NCBI GenBank assembly: GCA_030512295.1
Contig: JAULSR010000005.1
Coordinates: 1,984,001-2,048,000, forward strand
Length of the DNA: 64,000 bases
Direction of reading: 5' to 3'
Source of the DNA: Bombardia bombarda
Lineage: Eukaryota > Ascomycota > Sordariomycetes > Sordariales > Lasiosphaeriaceae
This document shows positions 45,499-57,098 of this stretch, piece after piece. A program made the translations under genes and the position numbers. The notes beneath the pieces are model-generated. The model ran no database searches. It worked only from the letters and a program-made list of their open reading frames with translations, and was not told the origin of the DNA. Position 1 is the stretch's first letter; every line of letters starts with the position of its first letter.

Positions 45499-46228
45499 AT
45501 CATTATGCTTGGCTATCGCACAATGTAGACACTTATCAGGAACCCAATCCTATGTTTCTCTATTTGGGGGGTTTTGGTCTACTCCTTCCTGACTGAGACA
45601 TGTGGATCTGTATCATACAATAATGCGGGTTGGCGAATGCGCAGGCTTTTGTCAGCAGTTAAGCGTAGATACCAAATACCACAGTCATGCTGCTGCAACG
45701 GCGCGCATTACTCTGATTTTATTCGTCCTCCTTTTTGAAACTCATGGTCTCCGACCTCCTGCAGATAAAGAACACCTCAAAGAAGATGGCTGTCACATAT
45801 GACATAGATTCACATATAACCAAACAACTGGGCAGATTTCTGGCCCCAGAGCAGTATAATGGCAAGGCGGAAAGCCCCGCAATACCCAAAATGTTATGCA
45901 ACAGAAATCAAATTCGGATGTTTTTAAACAAACTCCTTTCCCCTATCCTTTACCCAGTCCCAGTCCCAGTCCCAGTCCCAACCCCGACCCGACCCCCTTC
46001 CGTCCGTCTAAATCCCCTCGAGGATAATGGGAAACCCCGAAACCACTGAACAAATACAAAAAAGAGGAAAACGCAAGCTGCCGCCCTCCTCTTCCCAATG
46101 AATAAACAACACTCACACACCGCCCTTCCTTTCCCCATCCTATACAAGATAACCTTGCAGGAAGGACCCTTTCGCCTTTAATAACTGCAATCCAATCCAA
46201 TCCCCGTGAATGCTCAACCAGCTACGCG
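45499..46228. other. Convergent spacer with CCCAGT repeats
   Basis: Between the stops of ARPC1 and the BRCT gene. The only structure is a short CCCAGT hexamer array. No gene seen. Confidence 0.5.
45953..45981. repeat. (CCCAGT)n short tandem repeat
   Basis: Nearly five copies of the hexamer CCCAGT, ending in CCCAA, in the ARPC1/BRCT convergent spacer. Confidence 0.85.
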
Positions 46229-49200
46229 CTAATGCTTCCACGCTCTGGCCAACGGGCTGCCAACCTTGGGCGCAAACTGCAAGCTCTTGCGTCTCGCCGC
46301 CATCAGCCGCATCAGCACTTTCTCATCCTTCTCCTTGCCCAACACCCCAGCGCCGAGCTCCGGGAACAGCTTTCCGCCGGTGGGTTTAGGCGGGCAAGTG
46401 CGCATCATGGGGTCGACCGGCATGTCCGCAGCGTCCTCATCGTCACTCTCCATCATGGACGGGGTAGCAGGGCTGAGATTTGCCGCATAGCGGGCGACGG
46501 CTTCGGGAGCAGGCGTCTTGGGAACCGGAGTCAGCACCGTGGTCAGCTCTGCGTCCTCGTGGATGGCATCGGCGTCTCCATCGTCGTCGAGAGAATTGAG
46601 ACGGGTGATATCGTCCTCTGGGGTGTGCATCCACAGCCCGCTGTCCCGACGGTTGGTCGGGGTCTTGGGGGTCGCCTGGTTGCTGCTGCGGGGGCTGGAA
46701 GCGCCGTTGTTGGTGTTCCGCACGGGAGTTGGGACCAGCATGCCGTTGAGGTTGGCGATTGCTTTTGGCTCCATGCTCTTGCGCCGTCTGGCACCTCCAC
46801 GTGGTACTGAGGCGGTGTCGATGTAGTAGGGCGCTTCGTCAAGCCACTGGTTCTCACGCTCACAGCTGCAAACAGAACAGGTCAGCACTGGTCCAAAGTT
46901 GCCTCGGAATCAAAAAGCACAGGGAAGGAATACTCACTCTAGAACCCAACTCACACCCACACACTGCACAACCCCTCCGCTCTGTCGAACCTTCTCAAGC
47001 GTGCGTTTGCCGCCATCTTTGTACACAACATGCGTGATGCCAACCTTTGACGATGAAGAATCATCCTCGGCTGGACTATCAGGGTTCCACGACCAGCTCT
47101 TTACGCAACGTGCCCCCATCCAACCGAGCAGCTCCACAAAAAGGGCGCTAGCATCATCGCCCTCAGTCGTATGCACATCTACAAAGACCACAGCACCTCG
47201 GAGCAAGGCAGGGTCAATGTCACGACGAGGTGTCCGCGCAGGTGTGCCCATCATCGACCAGCAGGCCTCTGACTTTGCCGGAGTGACGGGAGCATTCTCA
47301 GACTCAGCCTCGTCCTCCTGCTGCTCGTTCTCGGGAGAGCGTCTCTCGTCTGACTTCATCGGCGAATATGAGATTACACTCGCACTTCTAGTGAGAGTGT
47401 GGGTCGGGCGCTGGATGGGCAGACGGGAGATGCTGTGGCTGCGCTTCTTCATCTTGCGAGGACTATCCTCTGCTGCTGGCTTGAGGGGAACCTTGGAGAC
47501 GGTTTGAACCTCACGGTAGATTACACGCTGTGGCGTAACCGGCGGAATATTCAGCCCTTGGGCTCTGTCGGCAGTGTTGAGGAGCTCCACAGGGACCTCA
47601 TTTTCGTCGCCATATTCCTGGCTTGTCTCAGAGAGCGAGTCATCAAGCACTTGGTTGTGGACCAATTCCTCAACCACCTCAGGCTCCATAAGCGACATTT
47701 CATCAGCTTCGGCGGCCAGCGCCACATCTTCCTCGGTGAATGGTATATCATCCAGAACAGGGCTCTCAATGTCTGTGTCCATGATGACTATCTCTCCCTC
47801 TGGTTCAGCTTCGTTCTCCTGCTGCACTGTGTCAGGGCGGACCAGCATCTCATCCTCAAAGAAAGTGTTCTGCATCGGCGAAAGCTCTGGGGCTAGAGAC
47901 GTTGCAACGTCACTAGAGGCAAGAGAGGCGTGATCGCCGCTTGTTGTAAACGCGGCAGCTGTGGGTGATTCGGCACTGATTCCAGTCTTGAGCGGGCTGG
48001 ATCCACCTGCAGACCAGCTATCGAGCTGCTGAGCAAGGGGCGTAAAGCCAAACTTGCCATTGACCCGCACTCTCTTAGCTGTGCTGCGGCCAGATGATCT
48101 AGTTCGGCTATTAGCAGCCCGAGACCCGGGTGTGGCTGAAGTTGCTGGGCAAGGAGTTGCAGGCGCTGGGCCCAAACCACGGGGAAGTCTCCCTTTCCTT
48201 GTAACTGTCTGGTCATCGTCCTCAGACTCTGCTTCGTCGTAAGGCTCTAGATCTCTATCCCGCAATGCAAACATTGCATTTGACACTTTTGGAGGCGAGT
48301 GAGGAGGCGTGGTACTTGTAGAGTTGACGGTGTCATCTGCGCAAAGTGGCTCATCTAGGACCATCATATCGCCGAGCTCCTCGGCGGCTTCATTGTCCTC
48401 AGCGGCGACAGTCGATAATGAATCTTGTTCTTCCTCGTCGTCCTCGGTCGTCTCTGGCAAGGCCAAAATCGTGCTCTTCATTTCCGGGTCGGCATGGCGC
48501 GGCAGCACGGCAGAGAGACGGCCGGGGAAGCGAAGTCTTGTGGGCGAGTCGGGAAGGGCGTCATCGTCGTGATGATCAAAGTCCATCTCTTCGTCATCAT
48601 CTTCACATGCGTTGCCACTGATTTCGGCGGGCCGTGGGGTAGCTAGAAGGGTAGCTTTTGGGGCCGGGCTACGGCCGAGGAACTCGTCCTCCTGTGTTGG
48701 CGGGGCAAATGATTTGGCCGGCGACATAATACGCTTGGCCGGTGAGGACAGAAGTGATATCTTCAAGGAAGAGGAGCCCGGCTGAGGTCCACCGACACTC
48801 CCCAGTTCCAACCCCTTCAGCACCGGAACCCTCTTCGCTGGGGACTGGAGCAAGGAAGCTTTGAATGATGACTGCGCTGGCTGACCATCGTTTGTCATCT
48901 GGGGTGCGGACAGACCCAGTACCCCCTCTACACGTCTTGCAGGAGAATTCATAGAGTTTTTCCATGGCGATGGGGCAGGTCGTCTAGCGGGGCTACCCAG
49001 ATTAACGGCAGACACCACCGTCTCAGGCAGGTTAAGAACCATGTCCTCATCCGAATCGGTGTGAGGTGCTGATTCCACCACCTTCTTGGCACCCACAGCG
49101 GGTTTGATAGGATTCCTCTTCAAGGACCGCACGGGAGTCTTGTTATCCATCGCCAGCTCATCGTCAGAGTCGACCTTGTTTGCAGCCATCTGGTTGACCT

Positions 49201-49986
49201 TCTTAGGACTCAACGGCAGCGGCTTTTGCTGGTCGTCTTTACCCTGCGAGGAGGAGACGGCAGCGGCGGCAGCGGCTGTAGGTCTTGTGCCTCGGACTGC
49301 TCGTCCAGCCGTGGCTGGCCTCCGCATCGGCTTCGCTCGCAGACCAGAGACAGGCGCTGCTGCCTTGGTCGCAGCCTTTCTCGGGGCGGCAGCCGATGGG
49401 GCAATGTTCTCCTTCTCTGGTTCCTCAAATTTGACAGACTTTTTCAAGGCGTTCTTAGCCACTGGTGGTCTAGATGCGACCGTTGAGGCGGCAGGGCGCC
49501 CACGAGTAGCCTTCTTCACAGGCTCAGCTGGCGTCTCAGACTCGTCTTCTGCCTTGGTCTTCTTTGTGCGTGTCATTCTGATGCCCCCTCTGGCCGGTTC
49601 CTCAGCGACCGGCTCGGCAGCTTTCCTTGGTCTGCCGCGGACCGACTTGACAGGTTCTGATGCCTGGGGTTCAGGGGCAGAGGCTGGCTCTGCAACCGCC
49701 TTCTTGGGCCGTCCTCGGGTAGGTTTGGTCGCTTTCATAGCAGAGACGGGCAGTTGCTTGGCGGGTTGGGGGCAGGGTGCTGATCGAGCTGATCCTCATC
49801 ATCGGCGTCATCTGGGCGTGTCTTCCTCTTGGTGGCAGTGGAAAGCGTGCTGGCGGTAGCGGTGCTGCGGGTGGCTTTGGCCTTGGCGGCGGCAGTCACG
49901 ATCCTCGTGGTCTTCGCCGCGGGCTCTGTGCCCTTCGCAGCTGCTCGGGCGCGCGTCATGCGCTTTGGTGGTGATTGTGGATCCAT
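46229..49986 (-). CDS. AT-hook and BRCT domain nuclear protein, with apparent frameshift near the N-terminus
   Basis: The main exon (49738-46938) and a last exon (46865-46229) join in phase 2 across a 72-bp intron (GTGAGT...TTTGCAG), restoring SWVLDCERENQW. From the in-frame ATG at 49738 this is 1145 residues. Three AT-hooks lie near the start (TRGRPKKA, VRGRPRKA, TRGRPA). A long Ser/Pro/acidic disordered region follows, then a C-terminal BRCT domain (LRGAVVFVDVHTTEGDD to WLDEAPYYID). A typical N-terminus (MDPQSPPKRMTRARAAAK) begins at 49986 but is in another frame, and no splice sites join them. A one-base loss in the G5 run at 49768-49772 would explain the break, either real or a sequence error. 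AT-hooks plus BRCT suggest a chromatin or DNA-damage role; orthology is unclear. Confidence 0.8.
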
Positions 49987-51544
49987 TCTGTGTTGGTGGC
50001 TTGATGTTCTCGGAGTGTCGTCAATAGGAGTCGGAGTTTGCTGGGGGGTTACAAGTTTTTGGGGGAGGGAAGCCGAGATAGAATCGCCCGACACATGGGA
50101 AAAGTCATGAACTTGTCCTCATTACCGTAGTGGCCGTGGATTCGGCTGTCGATGATCTATGTGCCGTCGGTGGTGGGCGCGCTGGGACTGGATTGGACTG
50201 GACTGCTGGTTGGAAAGGATTGGAAGTGGGCAGGCAGTTGTGACTTGCCTCTTTGTTTGTTTCTTAGCGCGCTGTTGCCTGGGATACGCTAGCGCCTCGG
50301 CATGTCAAACTCCACTTCCCCCAGCTGCCCGGCACTTGCTGAACAAGGGTTAGGGCTGCATTGAGAGGGGAGACAGTGTGTCATCGTGCTTCTCGTTGAA
50401 GCGAAGCTTCAATTGTTTTTGGCGCGGATGTTGTTTACAACGTAATAACAAGGCAAGAAGCTTGTTTATTCACAGTGAGAAAAAATGTCTGACGAAACCT
50501 TCGGCCAATAGTCAGTTCGTCCAGTGGCGTCCAAAACCCTTACTGTGTAGCTATTAGATAACGCTATAGATTTCTCATCTATCGTGACTGCCATTCCTTG
50601 CTCGCCGCAGGCGAAAAGGCCCTCTAGAAAAGCCCCTTGGAAGGGCCCCCGGAGGGGATCTGTCAAAAAAAATTTAAACGAAAATGCCTATTGATAAAAT
50701 TAAAAATATAAATAAATAAAAACGCTTAAATGTAAAATTAAAATAAATAAAAACGTTTATTTATAAAATTAAAAATATAAATAAATAAAAATAAAAACGC
50801 TTATTTATAAAATTAAAATAATAAATAAAAATGTTTATTTGTAAAATTAAAAATATAAATAAACGAAAACACTTATTTATAAAAATAAAAAAATAAATAA
50901 ACAAAAACATTTATTTGTAAAATAAATAAAAATAAATAAATAAAAACGTCCATTTGCAAAGCACCAATCGAACGTCAGCGAGAAAAGCCCCGACAGGGGC
51001 TGCCGGAAGCAGAAGAACACTTATTATTATATAGCCTATATACTGTATAGAAGCTTTGCTTTCCCCTATAATAGTACCAATAGTGCACCGCTGTCAAGGG
51101 TATTTTACACTGTAACACTTCTATTCAGCGTCTTTCAACTTGTGCTCTCTACTCACTTGAGTCAAGCTTTCGACCTCAAGCCTAGCAGTGTATACTTTAG
51201 GCTTTTACAAACAAAGGATATATAGCAGCTCCATCGAACTTTTACCCGCAGTTGTATTTGTGGCCTTTGGATCAGGATTTTGCCCATTCTGTATATAAAT
51301 TCGACAACCTCGACACAGGGCATTTCGTCCACTGGCTTCGTCCACTGGCTATACAGTGTTTAAAACATCTACGGTACTGTACGCTTCAAGGTTACCACCG
51401 CCTCAGAACTCCGTATTAAAACCGCCTCTAGTCCAATCAAGTGGATTAAACGGCAGCTCTAACATTCTTATTTCCATATTTGGTTTGTTGGGGGAGACAT
51501 TGAGGCCATATCACCCTCGATGCTTCCAAAACCAGTTCTTGCCC
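49987..51544. promoter_or_regulatory. Divergent upstream region of the BRCT gene and MDM12, with AT-rich block
   Basis: About 1.6 kb between divergent starts. The middle is an AT-rich minisatellite flanked by GC-rich hairpin-like words such as GGCCCTCTAG...AAGGGCC. In-frame sequence directly before MDM12 is treated as leader. Confidence 0.45.
50681..50961. repeat. AT-rich minisatellite with ~31-44 bp units
   Basis: About eight imperfect units, each opening with AAAAACGYTTATTTRTAAAA followed by TTAAAAATATAAATAAAT of varying length. Base composition changes abruptly at both edges. No coding frame. Confidence 0.85.
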
Positions 51545-53017
51545 ATGTCGATTGAGCTCAACTGGGAGACGGTCACGGGCGGACCTGACGGGGAGGCGCT
51601 GGCGCACTCGATCCGTGACTTTATCCACACCAAATTTCAGTCAGTGCCGCTGCCGCGCTTCATCAAGTCTGTGACGGTCCATGACTTTGAGTTCGGTTCA
51701 ATCCCACCCGAGATCGAGCTCAAAGATATCACCGATCCGCTGCCCGATTTTTACGAGGAGAACTCTGACGCCGACGACGACGACGATGATGACGATGACG
51801 ACGACAGCGGCAATGACGACGCCGCCAATGTTCCAGACGAGGTGAGAGCCGCGTCAGAGCGTCGCAGGAGAGTTGAGACAGAGCTAGCCAGGAACGGTCG
51901 GGGCGGCGGCCATAACGCACAGCAGCCGCCGCATCTCAACTTTGGCGGAGGAGCGAGGGCAGGATCACGGAGTTCGGCCCATATCAACGACATGGGCAGC
52001 CCGTTTCTGGGCGTGTCCACTCCGGGCATCCCCGGCGGCACATCCAACCTGCACTACTTCCACTCGCAGTTTGCAAACGGCCTCTCGGGGACCCAGACGC
52101 CCCTTGCCGCTGTGGCCGGCGCCCACCATCTGAGCAACGCATGGCTCGAGTCGAACCACGGCCACAGCTCGTCCGCGCCAAACCTGCGCCAACAGTATGC
52201 CAGCTACGTAGGCGCCGACCCCCGCCAGCCGAGCCACAACCGCAACCCGTCGCAGAGCTCCATCTCCATCATGGACTTCAACCAGAGCGCGGCAAACGCC
52301 TCTCCCGGGGGGGCAGCCGGCCTGGGCATCGGAGCCGGCGGCGGCAGCGCATATCCCGCGCTCAAGGAGAAGCACAGCGTGTCTACTTTAGCGCCCACGT
52401 CGGCTGGCACGTCACGGCCGCCTACGCGCGATGCATCAGCCTTGGTGGGCTCTGCAATTGCCGAGGATGACGGCGACGATGAGACGGCAGCCGATGGTCG
52501 CGACGAGGGCGAGAATACGCAGCGCCACTTCCGCGAGCGGCGGGTCGAGGATATTCAGGCTGTTTTCCGCATTAAATACGCGGGCGATGTGAAGCTGCTC
52601 CTCACGGCTGACATCCTGCTTGACTACCCAATGCCGAGCTTTGTGGGGATCCCCGTCAGGCTTAGCATAACCGGTATGACGTTTGATGGCGTTGGGGTGG
52701 TGGCGTATATACGAAAGCGGGCGCATTTCTGCTTTCTCAGCCCCGAGGACGCGCTTGCTGCTGTTGGGGGAGAGGAGAATCTCGACAAGAGCAGCGAGTC
52801 GGGACGACAGCAGTCTGGCAGCGTGCCTGGCTTGGCCACCACCAAGCTTGGCGGCTTGTTGCAGGAGATTAGGGTCGAGAGCGAAATAGGGCAGCGAGAG
52901 AGCGGGAAGTCGAGCTTGAAGAACGTGGGCAAGGTGGAGCGCTTCGTTTTGGAGCAGGTCAGAAGGATATTTGAGGAGGAATTTGTCTATCCTAGCTTTT
53001 GGACATTTCTGGTCTAA
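51545..53017 (+). CDS. mdm12: MDM12, SMP-domain subunit of the ERMES ER-mitochondria tether
   Basis: MDM12 links ER-anchored MMM1 to mitochondrial MDM10/MDM34 and takes part in phospholipid transfer. One exon encodes 490 residues. The start MSIELNWETVTGGPDGEALA is the conserved MDM12 N-terminus; the 63 codons open upstream are not family-like and are read as leader. The SMP domain is split by a long insertion: residues about 1-75 (HDFEFGSIPPEIELKDITDP), then a run of eleven Asp after one Ala-Asp, a Gly/Ser/Asn-rich region, and the second half from about 365 (FRIKYAGDVKLLLTADILLD, YPSFWTFLV). This insertion is usual in filamentous fungi and absent in yeast. Confidence 0.95.
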   Translation: MSIELNWETVTGGPDGEALAHSIRDFIHTKFQSVPLPRFIKSVTVHDFEFGSIPPEIELKDITDPLPDFYEENSDADDDDDDDDDDDSGNDDAANVPDEVRAASERRRRVETELARNGRGGGHNAQQPPHLNFGGGARAGSRSSAHINDMGSPFLGVSTPGIPGGTSNLHYFHSQFANGLSGTQTPLAAVAGAHHLSNAWLESNHGHSSSAPNLRQQYASYVGADPRQPSHNRNPSQSSISIMDFNQSAANASPGGAAGLGIGAGGGSAYPALKEKHSVSTLAPTSAGTSRPPTRDASALVGSAIAEDDGDDETAADGRDEGENTQRHFRERRVEDIQAVFRIKYAGDVKLLLTADILLDYPMPSFVGIPVRLSITGMTFDGVGVVAYIRKRAHFCFLSPEDALAAVGGEENLDKSSESGRQQSGSVPGLATTKLGGLLQEIRVESEIGQRESGKSSLKNVGKVERFVLEQVRRIFEEEFVYPSFWTFLV

Positions 53018-53113
53018 GGCAGGAGAGCACGGCAGCGAACAAGACAAAAGAAAACAGAATTATTTTCACTCCTCATCTCCCGTCATCTAAAACCTAACGT
53101 AATGACTACAGAG

Positions 53114-54037
53114 TTATGTGAGAGTACTCTTAAACCCCTGGTATGCCGAGTTGATATCCAGCTCCAGCTCCCGCGCCTGGTCCTCGCTAAGCTCCTCTGT
53201 GGCCTTCATCTGGTTCAGTGTAATAAGCCACTGGACAATCTTGCCCCTATTCTCAAAGTCCCGGTCAGTCACCTTGTTGACGGACTGGATCAGGTCGGCG
53301 AGGAGGGGGTGGAGCTGGTCCTTTGCCAGCATTTCGAGTCGCAAAGCGTCCAGAAAGGTGATGAAGTCCTGGGTAGCCTCGAGGATCAAAGTGCCGCTTG
53401 TATTTCCACCGGCAGCAGGGGCGGATGAGGGCCCAGAAGATGCTGCGATAGCGGTCGACGGCATGCCCACTCGAATCCGCTCTGTTGCGCGTGGGACCTC
53501 GAGCTGGTGTCACCCGTCAGCGGATTGCGAACACAGTGCATATACGTGGATAGACTGATGGTCTGATGATCTGATACATACGTCCCACTCAGCCTTGAAC
53601 TCTTCTAGCCCGACAAAGGCCTTTGCGACAGTGTCATCGGCAACGAGCGACTTGTACTGCTTGAGCGACCGCTCGCAGATCTCAGTGTAGTCGGCCTCGG
53701 GGATAGCATCCTTCAAGAATGCCTTTTCCAACTCATCGAGCGTGACTATGATGCTAAAGATCTCGGCGAGCGAGTCTTGAAGATCGCGTTCAGCACGCGT
53801 GTCGGCGAGCTTCACTTCCTGGAGATGAGAATGACATTTTAATTACTGAATCCCTCAAGTGCAGCAAATGAGCGAGTGAGTGTGCAGTGTGCGGGGAACG
53901 GTTTATAAGGCAAAGAAAGGCAGGCAGGCAGAGTGCAACAGGGCATGGCTGACCTCATCCAGGTTTATCGTAGCCGACAGCGCAGAGTTGGGGACATAAC
54001 TATGAGGCGTCGGCGCATAGCCCTGTCGTGGGTTCAT
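53114..54037 (-). CDS. vps28: VPS28, ESCRT-I subunit
   Basis: VPS28 is part of ESCRT-I, sorting ubiquitinated cargo into multivesicular endosomes and linking to ESCRT-II. Three exons, 54037-53954, 53818-53582 and 53503-53114, join in phase 0 across introns of 135 and 78 bp, for 236 residues. Exon 1 (MNPRQGYAPTPHSYVPNSAL onward) is too short for ordinary ORF finding but fits fungal VPS28 and joins to EVKLADTRAERDLQDSLAEI. The N-terminal helical hairpin binds VPS23/VPS37. The C-terminal four-helix domain (FITFLDALRLEMLAKDQLHP; NRGKIVQWLITLNQMKATEE) binds ESCRT-II. It shares its upstream region with NOC2. Confidence 0.94.
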
Positions 54038-54448
54038 CTTCTCGTTCTGCCACCGAGTTTCGTTGCAAAAGCATCGTGTGTCAATAAACCACGGCGACCT
54101 AGAGGTAGACGGCGTTCTCTTAATTCAGAAGACGTTTGTCAGTGCCTACAGGTGACTCCGTACAGTACCCTTCAGGTACTTGCAGTGACTGAGCCCTGGC
54201 ATTCGAGCAGCCAGCTGAACCGAGCTAATACCACCTAATACCGTGCAAGGCTAGCTGTAAGTTCACTGTGTACAGGACAGATAGAGTTTAGCGCCCCATC
54301 CGAATGCCGATAAGAGATGCACGATAAGCCGCCAGGAACGGGGGGAGAAAAAAAAGTTTGGGAGTGAGCGACCCAGTGGATTTCTGAAGTGTGCTTGCTT
54401 GACGGGCCAGGACTGAACGCCGCATCCATAACAGACCATCAACAATTC
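54038..54448. promoter_or_regulatory. Shared upstream region of VPS28 and NOC2
   Basis: The 411 bases between two divergent start codons must hold both promoters. No known element stands out. Confidence 0.45.
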
Positions 54449-56812
54449 ATGATGGCGCCCACAAAAAAGAACCTCAAGGCGACGAAGAAGTTCGAGAAGA
54501 ACCACCTCAAGGGTGTGTTAGAACGGCGAAAGACGACTGCAAAGATCAAGCAGCGCATCCAGATCAAGGACAAGAAATTGGCCAAGAAGTCCAGGGACGA
54601 CGAGTTCTTCAAGGGCGATGCAGAGAACGGCACCGATGGCGCCAAAGCCCCCGAGAAGAAGAAGGGCCCATTGGCCGGCGACATGAGCGTCGATGACTTC
54701 TTCAAGGGCGGCTTCGAGATCCTCGATGCGGAGAAGCAGCCAAAGGCGGCCAAGAAGGCCTCGACAACCGACAAGCTAGGAAAGCGCAAGCGCGGCGAAG
54801 CCGAGCCCAAGGAAGACCGCTCAGACGACGAAAATGACGCCGAGCTCTCGGAGCTTGAGGGATCCGTGGACCTGGATGACGAGGCTATCAGCGGCGACGA
54901 CGACGACGAGACAGCCGCCCCCGCCGATGACGGCTTGGGCATGACCAAGAGCGCTATGGACGCGCTCAAGGAGAAGGACCCCGAATTCTACAAGTTCTTG
55001 CAAGAGAACGATCCCGAGGCTCTAGAGTTCGACGAGAACGCAGATCTCGCCGAGATTGACGAGCTTAGCGGAAGTGATGATGAAGAGGAGCAGCCCAAGA
55101 AGAAGCAAAAGAAGGAGAAGAAGAGCAAATCTTCGCAGGCCGAAGAGGACGATCAGGAACTCACACAGGCTATGGTAGCGAAGTGGAAGGCGGCGATAGT
55201 AGAGACCAAGTCCCTCAGAGCGGCCCGCCAGGTCGTAATAGCCTTCCGCTGTGCGGCGCACCTCAACGAGAGCGACGAGGCAACCACCCAGAGATACACC
55301 ATCACAAACCCCAATGTCTTCCACGATATCTTAGTGGTAGCACTTAAGCAGATTCCCGTGGTTCTGCAACACCATCTCCCCGTCAAGGAGTCCGCCTCCG
55401 GCAGGGTCTATATCGCTACCGACACAAAGAAGTTCAAGACCATGTCTATGCTGATGAGGAGTTATGCTACCTCAATCGTCTACCTCCTCGGAACACTGTC
55501 GGACGAGGCGACACTCAAACTTACCCTGTCCGCCTTGGTACCTCTGTTGCCCTACCTCTTATCCTTCAGAAAACTCCTCAAGTCCATGACCAAGACGGTT
55601 GTCGCCTTCTGGTCGCAGGCTGCCAGCACTGAGATCACCAGAATGACCGCTTTCCTCGTCATGCGCAGACTTATGGTTATCGGAGACAAGGGCGTCAGAG
55701 AAACCGTCCTCAAGCTGGCTTACCAGGGCTTGGTCCAGGGCAGCCGCACCACCAACGTCAACACCATCCAGGGCATCAACCTCATGAAGAACTCGGCAGC
55801 CGAGCTTTGGGGTATTGACCAGGCTCTTGGCTACACGACAGCCTTCTCCTTCATCCGCCAGCTGGCCATTCATCTCCGCAACAGCATCGTCAACAACAAG
55901 AACGAGGCTTTCCGGAATGTGTACAATTGGCAATACGTACACTCTCTAGACTTCTGGTCTCGCGTGCTCGCCGAGCACTGCAGCCCCCTCAGAGAAGCCG
56001 AGATGGGCAAGGAGAGTCAAATGAAGCTCCTCATCTACCCCCTGGTCCAGGTAACCCTTGGGGCCATGCGCCTCATCCCCACAGCGCTATACTTCCCCCT
56101 CCGTTTCCAGCTTATGCGGTCTCTGTTGCGGCTGTCCCGCGCCACCGACACATATATCCCCCTCGCCTCGGTGCTCATCGAGGTGCTCAACTCGGCAGAG
56201 ATGAAGAAGCCGCCAAAGGCGTCCACCCTCAAGGCGCTCGACTTTAACGTCAACTACAAGGCCCCCAAATCGTATCTGCGGACAAGAGTCTACCAGGACG
56301 GCGTCGGAGACCAGGTTGTCGAGCTCCTGTCCGAATACTTTGCGCTCTGGTCGAGGAATATCGCCTTCCCCGAGTTTGCGCTGCCCGTCGTCATCATGCT
56401 CAAGCGCTGGCTCAAGGAGTGCAGGAAGAAGAGCAGTGGAAACAAGAACGGGAAGCTCGCCTCGAGCGTCGCGCTGCTGGTCCAGAAGATCGAGGCCAAC
56501 GCAAAGTTCATCGAGGACAAGCGGGCAAAGGTCGACTTTGCGCCCAACGACCGCGCCCAGGTGGATGCCTTCCTCAAGGACCTTGAGTGGGAGAAGACCC
56601 CCATCGGCGCTTTCGTTGTCGGCCAGAGGGCGCAGAGGGCCGAGAAGGATAAGATTATGGAGGACGCTAGAAAGGATGAAGAGAGGAAACGCAAGAAGGC
56701 CGAGAAGGATGATATCGAGGCGGCTTCGCGTGAGGAGGAAGAGGACGAGGAGAGTGATGAGCAGGATGTTGATCTCGTGCATGGAGACGATGATTCGGAA
56801 GACGATGAGTAG
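54449..56812 (+). CDS. noc2: NOC2, nucleolar complex protein for 60S ribosome export
   Basis: NOC2 pairs with NOC1 in the nucleolus and NOC3 in the nucleoplasm during large-subunit maturation. One exon gives 787 residues (786 if the second of two adjacent ATGs is used). The basic start MMAPTKKNLKATKKFEKNHL, acidic clusters near residues 130-230, then the conserved Noc2 helical domain (TNPNVFHDILVVALKQIPVV; YLLSFRKLLKSMTKTVVAFW; VYNWQYVHSLDFWSRVLAEH; EFALPVVIMLKRWLKECRKK) are clear. The C-terminus is charged and ends in acidic residues. A longer in-frame start 20 codons upstream is unlikely. It is divergent from VPS28. Confidence 0.95.
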   Translation: MMAPTKKNLKATKKFEKNHLKGVLERRKTTAKIKQRIQIKDKKLAKKSRDDEFFKGDAENGTDGAKAPEKKKGPLAGDMSVDDFFKGGFEILDAEKQPKAAKKASTTDKLGKRKRGEAEPKEDRSDDENDAELSELEGSVDLDDEAISGDDDDETAAPADDGLGMTKSAMDALKEKDPEFYKFLQENDPEALEFDENADLAEIDELSGSDDEEEQPKKKQKKEKKSKSSQAEEDDQELTQAMVAKWKAAIVETKSLRAARQVVIAFRCAAHLNESDEATTQRYTITNPNVFHDILVVALKQIPVVLQHHLPVKESASGRVYIATDTKKFKTMSMLMRSYATSIVYLLGTLSDEATLKLTLSALVPLLPYLLSFRKLLKSMTKTVVAFWSQAASTEITRMTAFLVMRRLMVIGDKGVRETVLKLAYQGLVQGSRTTNVNTIQGINLMKNSAAELWGIDQALGYTTAFSFIRQLAIHLRNSIVNNKNEAFRNVYNWQYVHSLDFWSRVLAEHCSPLREAEMGKESQMKLLIYPLVQVTLGAMRLIPTALYFPLRFQLMRSLLRLSRATDTYIPLASVLIEVLNSAEMKKPPKASTLKALDFNVNYKAPKSYLRTRVYQDGVGDQVVELLSEYFALWSRNIAFPEFALPVVIMLKRWLKECRKKSSGNKNGKLASSVALLVQKIEANAKFIEDKRAKVDFAPNDRAQVDAFLKDLEWEKTPIGAFVVGQRAQRAEKDKIMEDARKDEERKRKKAEKDDIEAASREEEEDEESDEQDVDLVHGDDDSEDDE

Positions 56813-57098
56813 ATGGTCGTTTTGTGGAAATACCTATTTGTTGTGGCAATAGATGAAAGCTGTCTGTACCCTGGACTGATCTATACATTTTTAAAGATAT
56901 GAGTTGTCCACTAAATATCCGAATTTTTCTTCCAGTTATGATTCCTGTCTGCGCACCGCCGAATGTCATGAGACGTTACCTTCCTGTATTTGTTGATGAA
57001 TATAGTGCCATGGTTGTCTCCTTGATATTCATATTGCAGCCATCCGGACCAAATACATATACGTAATAGTGAATACTAGATAATATGCACGGATCCTA

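Noticed and set aside
47399..48646. Several plus-strand frames of 70-165 codons opposite the BRCT gene
   Set aside because: They are antisense shadows of a Ser/Glu/Asp-rich coding exon and show no independent signal.
50466..50666. 66-codon minus-strand frame before the AT-rich array
   Set aside because: The start is not followed by recognisable protein, and it sits in unusual sequence with hairpin-like words; chance frame is likelier.
51356..51544. 63-codon extension of MDM12
   Set aside because: MDM12 proteins begin at MSIELNWE; the upstream codons show no family similarity.
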